Shown here: positions 38,801-47,800 of the stretch, piece by piece
Layout: each line of letters starts with the position of its first letter
Position numbering within the stretch: the stretch's first letter is position 1
Assembly (NCBI RefSeq): GCF_051020975.1
Contig: NC_135046.1
Span: forward strand, 1,178,001 to 1,242,000
Direction: 5' to 3'
From: Osmia lignaria lignaria
Taxonomy: Eukaryota > Arthropoda > Insecta > Hymenoptera > Megachilidae
Length of the DNA: 64,000 nucleotides
Position numbers and translations under genes: made by a program
Notes under the pieces: generated by a model
Database searches by the model: none
Seen by the model: the letters and a program-made list of their open reading frames with translations, nothing else
What the model was told of the DNA's origin: nothing

Positions 38801-41800
38801 AGAACTGCATTTTACGTGTTTATCAACATTTTACGTGTTTAACAATTTAACTAAGATTTTAATAAAATCTTTCAATGAATTCTAAGCTAATGCTTATTTC
38901 CTACACTATTATATAATCAAATCCTCATTTCTGCAGTGCTACTTCCCAACCCAATGGAAAATAGCTAAAACAGTCCCAAACCCTAAACCCGGCAAAGTTC
39001 ACCACGACCCTGCCAACCACAGGCCGATTAGTCTACTTCCCATGCTATCAAAAATCTTCGAAATTATAACATACTTCATACTTCTGGAACACACCCAAAC
39101 TAGCAACATTATCATCGACCAGCAATTCGGTTTTCGTAAAAAACATTCCACAATTCAGTAACTGATCCGTGTAGCCCAGTACCACACCCACAATTTAAAC
39201 GTCAACAGACTGCAATGTATCCCTAGACTTCCACAAAGCGTTTGACTCCATTTGGCACAATGGACATAGCAAAACTTATCATACTTCAATCCCCCCCGCG
39301 CAACTACCTATCAAATCGTAAATTTTATACCCAAATAAGAGCTGACACCTTGGAACCTGTCGCCATAGTAGCTGGAGTACCTCAAAGATCGGTGTTCGGA
39401 CCCCTCCCATTCCTCATCTTCATCAACGACCTCCCCACAACCAATAACGCTTCCCTAGCACTCTTTGCTGACAATACTGCCGTGCTGGCCCCCTCCTGGA
39501 ACCTACAACTCCTTGTGCCTAAAGTATGGCTAGCGTCTGCGACTTCTCCATCAGTTTTTCCAAAGCTGGAAACTAACCCTTATCATAGCTAAGATCCAAG
39601 CCATATTGTTCTATAGAAGAAACAAACGCACACGAGCTGGATTCCCCACCCTCACTGTGAATAGTACCACTATACTATGGAACAACCAGCTCACATACTC
39701 AGACACTGTGCTTGACTCCAAAATCACCTGGCAACCTGCCAGCTTCAATAGAAGGAAGAAGGCTCTGGCCGCCATTGATGCAACCAGACTTTTCATAGGA
39801 CCGACACCCGAACTTCCCACCAAGCTAGAGCTTCACCTATACTCTACTTGCATCCGACCTGTATTCCTCTACGGAGCCCAGGTTTGGTCTGACGCAACAA
39901 TAACACATATACAAACCCTACAGAGACTTCAAAACGAAGCTCTTAAAATCATCCTCAACCTCCCCACAGACTACCCTACAATGGAACTCCACCGACTTGT
40001 TAAAATACCGCAAATAACTACAACCATCCAACAGTTTGTTAAGAATTACCAGTCATGACCATGCCAACCCCCTGGTCGCAGCCACCTCAGATTTTCAACA
40101 AATCAACATTCCATACCCCCTTAAAATCAGATTCCTAATCATGATGGTCTAAACAGGCATCAAGGCAAAGCACACTCTTTAAACTCCCTCTCCCCTATCA
40201 CGCAAATTCGTATAAGCAACCATACTACTCTTTTGTTCATGTTGCAGGTTTTTAGAAACTTTTCCCCTGCCTCACAACATGAGGTTGAAATTCATCCAGT
40301 CAACATCACGAAAAAAAACACTCTCAGACCAGTCAGAGTATAAGGGGAAGAAACTCCAAGGGACTCTTCGCAACCATCATTACCAACCACAGGCTCTACC
40401 TAATATAAAAAAACGAGCAACAACAAAAAGAAACAATACCGACTCCTGCATTGTATGGCAGAACTCTGCTTGACCGTTTTATAAATACTTCTTATTTTCT
40501 TACGCTCAGCTGTTTTTTTTTTTTTTTTCTAACTCTGCTGTACACTTCAAATACCATTCATTCTTTTCTCTGTACTCGTGAATTAATTGCATGTTTGGAA
40601 TTTCTCCGCTTGACCTCTTGTTCAAGTTCGACAATCCGAATACGTCGCGAAGAGCCCTTTTCATGCCACACAATACGCTTGATACCACTTGGCGACTCGT
40701 GGTTCTTTTCGTGTAAAACCATACAAGCCCGCGATCCGACAACCGGACCATAGCGCGACACTTCGACCCTGAGAGGTAGTCTCCAAAGTCACACGTCTAC
40801 GCTAATAAGAGATCTTGTACCCTGACGAGGGGAACTACCCAAGTGTTACGCTCACTTATTAATGAAACTTTGCCACCTTGTAGAGCTCGTCGCCCTAAAC
40901 ACGCCTATACCCCCTTTTGGGGGCAGACGGCTAATTGTTTAAAAGATATTAACAATTAAAGTTAATTACTCCTTACATTGAGAAGTATGACAAACTAACA
41001 CATAGAAGCGGTTAGCTCCGCGGTAAAACGCTCGACTTGTAATCTAACTGTCCATGGTTCCCAATATTTTTTTTTTTTATTATTTTTTCTTTTCTTTCTT
41101 TTTAAATGATTTGTCCCTTTTCGAATAACTGAAACAACTGTGTTATTATCATTGCATTTATTAATAAATAATTACATGCGCTGAAGTTTTTATAGGATTC
41201 AAGTTATCTTTCCTATCTAATACGTACATTAACATCTTTGCCGCATTCGGAATTTACACGCGTTTATTTGTTATTATACACACACATACACACACGCAAT
41301 TATTTTTTACAAGTTTACTCCATTTAAACAGCGTACATTCATTTATACTATTAAACTGCCCTCCTCTGATGCATGATGATTTTGTATTCTTCGTATTAAA
41401 TGCTTCACTTGCCGGTAGAAGTATATATCGCAGGGTTGGCACAATGACGTGCATTTTGGCGGTATTACCTTGAATGTGCATGTCGGTTGTTCATTTTAAT
41501 CTTTAAATTGCTCATATAGGGCAGGATTTGTTTGACCTGCCCAAGAGTCAGTAATGTAAAGGAACGGATTCTTCTGCACATACGGTTCAATGACGTCGTT
41601 TAAGAATTGTTTATATGTATCCGTGTGTAATTTACCAGATTTTGTGCATGTGACAACAACATTTCCAAATTCTTCCATCAGTCTTGCAACCTCTTGAGAA
41701 ACTTGAGGACCAAATCTTCCACTAACTTCTTGCAAGCAAATAAATACCTTCGGAAGAAGTTTGCCTGACAGTATCAATGCGTATTGCGCAGTATACGAAT

Positions 41801-44800
41801 GAGTCATTTTTTGTACACTATGAACATTTACTTCCATTTGTTTTTCACCCTTGTAAGACAAGGTACACCCACTACTTATAAAATATTCTACACCCGTTTG
41901 ATCGGTGTTAATTACGTGATCTGGATTAAAGTTCTGCACGATTGCGGCTGTTTCTACTTGAAACGAGTGAGCAGCATTTGAAACTTTATCCGCAGTTCTA
42001 ATGTCTCTATCACTCACATATTTCGTCACTTTCCTCTGTCTGATGCGATGTCGAGTTTTAAAATTGTGTATCCAACGTGACGATGCGTTAAACTCCTTAT
42101 ACGCATCTTCATCCAAAAATTGACGTCCTGCTTCCATGGCCCATTGTTGCAATAATCGAGATTATTCTCGAATATCATTCTACGTTTCTCATCCCGTGCT
42201 TCACAGAATTTACTATAAACATACGTATCGATCCTCTTCATCTTATCCTTTCTGGATCCTCCTTGAGATACTTGTCTTCTCCATCGAGTTAGTTGCATTC
42301 TTGATTTCAAAAATTTTGATCCCTTCGTTTGTAACGATTTCAAAGACCATGCTGGATGCTGTTCAGATAATGAAACAACTTTGCATTTAGCTGAAAATGG
42401 AATATTTTTATCTTCCTCACTCTCGCTCTCTTCGACTGACGATTCTGCAGATAATGCAGTTGCATCGTCTTCCTGACCTGATTCGTATGTGAAGAGTTCT
42501 TCATCACTGATATTTGTTTCATCTTTGTCTTCGCGATGTTCTTCGCTCGTGCATTCTAATGCATTGTTAATTTCCACGAAATACGAATATAATTTCTGTC
42601 CTATTGTTTTGGATTCTTCACTAATGTCTTCTGGGTCTTCTTCTAATGGTAGAATTAAATCTTCATTTTTTAATATGTTAATAAAAAAGGAAATTGCACT
42701 TGTTACCACTTTTTTTCTACCATCGTTCCATTGTGTCATGCCGCGTTTCACTATTCTACAGCCATTATTGACGGTAAACAAATGAAGATCTACTTACGTA
42801 TGGACATAGGCGGCCAAGAACCCACGGCAGAAGATTATAAATTTATGTACAGCAATTCTGTATATAACAGATGAAAACTAAAGTTGCAAAAAATAATTGT
42901 GTATAACAATAACAAATAAACGCGTGTAAATTCCGAATTGCGGCAATGATGTTAATGTACGTATTAGATAGGAAAGATAACTTGAATCCTATAAAAACTT
43001 CAGCGCATGTAATTATTTATTAATAAATGCAATGATAATAACACAGTTGTTTCAGTTATTCGAAAAGGGACAAATCATTTAAAAAGAAAGAAAAGAAAAA
43101 ATAATAAAAAAAAAAAATATTGGGAACCATGGACAGTTAGATTACAAGTAGATTACAAGCGGAGCTAACCGCTCCTATGTGTTAGTTTGTCATACTTCTC
43201 AATGTAAGGAGTAACTAACTTTAATTGTTAATATCTTTTAAACAATTAGCCGTCTGCCCCCAAAAGGGGGTATAGGCGTGTTCAGGGCGACGAGCTCTAC
43301 AAGGTGGCAAAGTTTCATTAATAAGTGAGCGTAACACTTGGGTAGTTCCCCTCGTGAGTTGCATTGAACTTGTCGCAGTGAAGTTGACTACAAATTCACT
43401 AACACATTCACGCTGCGTCGGTAAGACGATGGGCGAGATCGACTCACCGACGCGGTGTGAATGTGTTAGTGAATTTGTAGCCAACTTCACTGCGACAAGT
43501 TCAATGCAACTCAGAGTACCTACGTTCGTTATAATTATAAGATATTCTAGCGTATCAAAAGTCTGAATCTTCCTTTACCAATTCATATATAGGGTGGCCC
43601 AAAAGGAACTTCAGTTTTGATTTCGGTGCCATCTCTTTAATTTTATAGATATTCAAATTATTATTTGATAAACAAGTAGCCCAAAACTAGAAATTTTTTT
43701 TACAGTGTTTTTCAGTTTTAAAATGGCGACTGTGAAGATCATAAAGAAAGAATCACTGAAATCATCCAGTTGAAAAATTGAGAAAAAGTCGATTTGTATT
43801 CACACGTGTTTGGCTCACTTTTTAATAGCCAATAGAGATACGTAATATTGATTTCCAAAATGTTTATTCGTTTTTCTCATTTTTTTTTTTCAAAAGTGAC
43901 TACAAAGTATTTTTTTTATCCATATCGAACATCGAATGAAAGTGTTGGATCAATTTGATTTATTCATTCTACATGAACGATTCATTATTTTATTTGTTGC
44001 TCACGAGCAACTAATAATTCCACATTGTTTTTAATTTAAGACGATGTAACATTTATCGCACGCTTCCCTTGATACTCACGCTGTGTCAATGCGTTTGTTC
44101 ACGACCACGAGCGCGGTTGAAATCTAACGCTCTCGTGGTTCAGCGCGCGTCCTGATTGGCCAGTGTTTTTCTTTAATAACTCAAAAACGAAGCTTCAAGC
44201 AACATTTTGGTAAAGGAAAAAATTGTTCAGAATCACCCCAGCAACCCCCATTTCCGGAAGTTACGTGAGTTCCGGGACACATTGTATAGATTTTGGTAAT
44301 AGACATGCCACGAAAATGATAATTTCAACGTTTAAATGTGATTCATCTAAGATCAATGAAAAATTTAGATTTGTGATAAGCCAGGGTATCCACCATTTGG
44401 GCATGTTTTATGTTCTTAAGAACATTAAAACTCACAAGACATAGAAATCTATATTTTTAAACAATCGCCCATATACAACACAATATATTAAATTTATTTA
44501 TCTAAAATTTATTTTAATTAGCTTACCAATCTTCCAAATACACCAGGAATTCTGCCTTCTCTTTTCTCCCGCATTAAACTACTGATAACCTTGTTCCTTG
44601 ATGTATTTGCTTGCATCGCAGACTTTTGTTCCTCAAAAGAAATTCTCATCCTTCTTAATTCAGAAGTTATTTTAATTTCATTATCTTCTACTGTTCTCAA
44701 TTCTTTTTGTGCTTTCTCTAAATCACGTTCGCAAGCTGGAATATCATTTTGTAAACTTTGCAACTGTTCTTTCTTCTCCTTTAAATTCTCTGTTGTAGAT

Positions 44801-47800
44801 TTTAAGGAATTCTTTAATTTTTCTAATTTGTCCTTTTCAGTAAATTCTACTGAGGTATATAACTCTAATTCAGACTGAGCAATATTAAAAGCTGCTTGCG
44901 CTTGATCAACATCTTTCCTTAAAGAAATCAACTGCTTTTCAAGTTGAGAACGGTCATTCAATAATGGTTCAGTTTTCTTGCGCAATTCAATCATCAAGGT
45001 TTCTAGTACTGCTTCTTCCTTCTTTTTGTTTTTCTCATGATTTTCAATGACTTCCTTACATTCCTCGATGTCTCTGATACTTTTTTCTGGTACTTTACTC
45101 AGCTCTTCCAACTTTGATTTCTCCTATAAGAAATATCAAATTATTATCTAAGACAGCAATAAGTCAGTAATCAGAAGCGCGGAAATATCAAATTTGCAAA
45201 TTTTTGAAATTTGGAAAGTTAAAAATGTAGGCATGTAAATATATAGAAATTTCCATTTTCCAAACTTGCAGATTTCTTAATTTTTAAATTCTTAAATACG
45301 TTCTTGTCTTTTGATGGACCTCACTGTTTAGTTAACGACTCGATTGTTTCAATTTTGTTGCTTATACCTCGAAAAATAGGCCGCAGATTGCAAAATGGTA
45401 AAAGAATTTTTGATTCTATTTTCACGAGTAAGGTTTTCGGATTGCATAGTATTTTTTGGACACCCTGTATATGTTATAGCCGTAAGTTTTTAATTTTTAT
45501 GATATCAGTAAAAATACATGATAACTATACAATTTTTATGCTAGTAAAGTGTTATAGTGGACATTTCCAATCTGAAAATCTGAAAATTTGAAATTCCCAA
45601 ATTTTTATATGCATTTATATATTTCTAAAAAGTGTCCCAAACATTTCTCGCCACGTTTTGGTTTCACAATTTTGGAACTGAAATTTTGCACCAAATTCAA
45701 GATGAAACAATAATTAGTTTCTGTGATATGACAGGCAAAAAAAATCAACATTTTTTAACGCGTCAGCCCATACGCTTCAATATACGGTCAGTCCTAGAAT
45801 TTTAAAAAATGTTCTCAGGAGTTTTGTTAACTGCTTAAAACGAATTTAAACTTACATTTTCAAAATTCAATATAGCTGTATGTATATAAAAAAAATGTTC
45901 TTTCATAAAACTGTAGTCCAATATTGGTAGTCCATAATGTAAAAAATTATGAAATTCATTTTCGAAAGTTGTATATTCTAATTGATAGAATATACATAGT
46001 TGAGGACAAAAATAAGTGGACACTGTTTAAAACAGAATACCTTAATTAAAATTGGACCAAATGACTTGAGGTTTTTTAAAAAACCATAAAATGATTGTAC
46101 TAAAATATGTGCTTTGATCGTTTTAAAAAATTACAATTTGTCAAAATCCCAAGAAAAAATAGTGGAGGGCAATTTTTTAACTTCTTTTATGTGAGCCTCT
46201 AATGAAAATTTAAAATATGCTTTTCGTGGATTTAAATATCGCAACTCTTAAATCGTAACGTTCCACCTAAGATCATAACTAGTCACGTTCTTAGATGAAA
46301 AATTAATTGTTGGTTCAATTTGAAAATTTGTTATGACTGATGTCTTATGATTAAGCAATTATCTGGTACAAAGGTCTATACTAAAATTATGAGACCAAAA
46401 AAAGATGACTTTTTATGTCGCTCTTTGGAAATTTGAAAATTTAAAATTTCTATAATAAGGCTAATCAGGTTTCATTAAAATTGCAGTATTATTTTGGGAG
46501 GCCTTTCATTGTAAGGCACAATATAAGGCAATATTGTATTTGGCAAAAATGAAAATATTAAATCTTACGTTTTTTAAAGTTGCTATATTAGCCTTTCGCC
46601 TTTTATTTGTCTCCACTAATTCTGCATGAAGTGATTCGTCATGTTTTCGTATTTTATCAAATTTAACCAAAACATCATCTCTTTTCTTTTGTAAATTATC
46701 CCATTTTTTACTCCTTTCTGCAATTACTTTACTCTTCTGTTCCTTATCCTTATGAACTTCTTTTATTTTGTCCATAAGCTTTGATAAATCTTCGTTTAAC
46801 TCTTTTATTTTGGTTTCATGCTGCTCAACTTCCTTTATAGTTTCAAATCTAATGAAACATAAAATTTCCATTAAATTTATAAATGACTGATTTTATTAAC
46901 ACTGGCGTAACTAAGACTTTTTCTAGCGTAGCCCAGATCCTTTATCCTTACTATCTTTTCTATCGGAATCAAGCATAATAAAAAATTGAAATTATATTTC
47001 GGCCTAAATATTTATTTCCATAAGATTTTTGAAGAGAATTTTAGAATCTTAAGATTTTAGAATTTCGGAATCATAGAATTAAAAATTTTTAAGTATTTGA
47101 ATTTTGGGTATTTGGAATTTCGGAATTCTAGAACTTTGAAATTTTGAAATTCTTGAAGTTTAAAATTTCGAAATTCTGGAACTTAAAAATTTTCGAACAC
47201 AGAGATTTTCCATTTTCAGAACTTTCGAACTGTGGACTTTTTAAATGTCCGAAATTGGAAAGTTCGAAATTTTAGAATTTTGAAAGGTTAGAATTTCAAA
47301 ATGATGAGAGGGCTAGTCCATATCTTCGGAGAACACCAGGCCCAATCTGTTACCTAGTAACATCAACGTATATTAATGATCAAATTACCTTTTGTAACAA
47401 TAAAGCTGATGTTGCAATTTTATAACCATATTCTCCATTTTCAAATATTGAACAGCCTCTTGCATGGGTTCTTCCAATGCTACTTTTTCTTTCTCAACAA
47501 TTCTAAGACGATTCAATTTCTCCGTTCTATAATCTGATAAATGTTCTACCTTCTCCGATAGCTTTTCCAATGGTTCTTTATAACGGAAAGTTCCAATTAT
47601 ATCTTCCAAATATTCCAACATGCCAGTATCATTCTCATTCTGAGCCTTAGGCTTCATCATTGCTATTTGTTCAACTTCTCCCTATGTTAATCAAAAATTC
47701 ATACAAAATAAAATTATAGAAATATACAGTATGAATTAGCAAAAAATAACTTACTAATAATTTGACCGCAACAAAAAATGTTTAAAATAAAATTCATTCT

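Larger units (their letters stand above)
27100..40450 (+). pseudogene. Degenerate Jockey-like LINE, split by insertions
   Basis: Protein-level traces appear in order on the plus strand: a Gag-like region (27760-28032) and a zinc-knuckle region (YRCQTFSHSSANC, CVKYGNGHPTKDC, 28120-28240); the endonuclease start MTWNAS with LESFL (28640-28765); more endonuclease with AAYCSPNT and LIGADLNARH (30060-30540); a short piece LQNTVNATLEKFYL (about 31860-31913); the RT beginning FRPNKTSG (38374-38540); then WKIAKT, NHRPISLLPML, QQFGFRKKHST and an AFDSIW-like stretch (38930-39250); and a palm region where FADD is decayed to FADN (39470). The 3' end is A-rich near 40440. Stops and frameshifts are everywhere. 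The breaks coincide with the insertions at 28.8-29.6, 30.6-31.8, 31.9-38.4 and 38.5-38.9 kb. Confidence 0.75.
40826..43354 (-). mobile_element. Tc5-like transposon with 455-bp inverted repeats
   Basis: Ends CGAGGGGAACTACCC. The arms 40826-41280 and 42899-43354 are almost identical inverted copies. TGA is duplicated at 40823-40825 and 43355-43357, and the pre-insertion site is CTGAG inside a MITE. Tc5 elements are known for TNA duplications in CTNAG. The interior encodes a Tc5-type transposase on the minus strand. Each arm has a tRNA-like module ending in a T run. Confidence 0.85.
40817..43519. mobile_element. MITE family D, copy 3, split by a Tc5-like element
   Basis: GTACCCTGA at 40817-40825 and GTTGCATTGAACTTG... 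from 43358 to GTAC at 43516-43519 form one hairpin MITE. Its right end, read inward, is GTACTCTGAGTTGCATTG. A Tc5-like element interrupts it between the ninth and tenth base. The inner arms CTACAAATTCACTAACACATTCAC and their partner are nearly perfect. Confidence 0.8.
23989..44526 (-). other. SMC4 intron 6 (20.5 kb nested transposons)
   Basis: Donor GTAAGC at 44526-44521 and acceptor TGTGCAG at 23995-23989; the join is in phase 0 and reconstitutes the start of the hinge. 24080-25540 is AT-rich, with short GAATTTT-type runs and one 72-bp triplication but no gene. 26660-27100 shows nothing recognisable. The rest consists of the elements listed separately. Confidence 0.85.

Noticed and set aside
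41006..41066. A threonine tRNA gene
   Set aside because: The anticodon loop looks right, but the T arm (GGTTCCCAAT) and acceptor stem are degraded, and the inverted copy differs in the D arm.
44223..44444. Small ORF at the edge of the mariner-like element
   Set aside because: It crosses the element border and has no motif.
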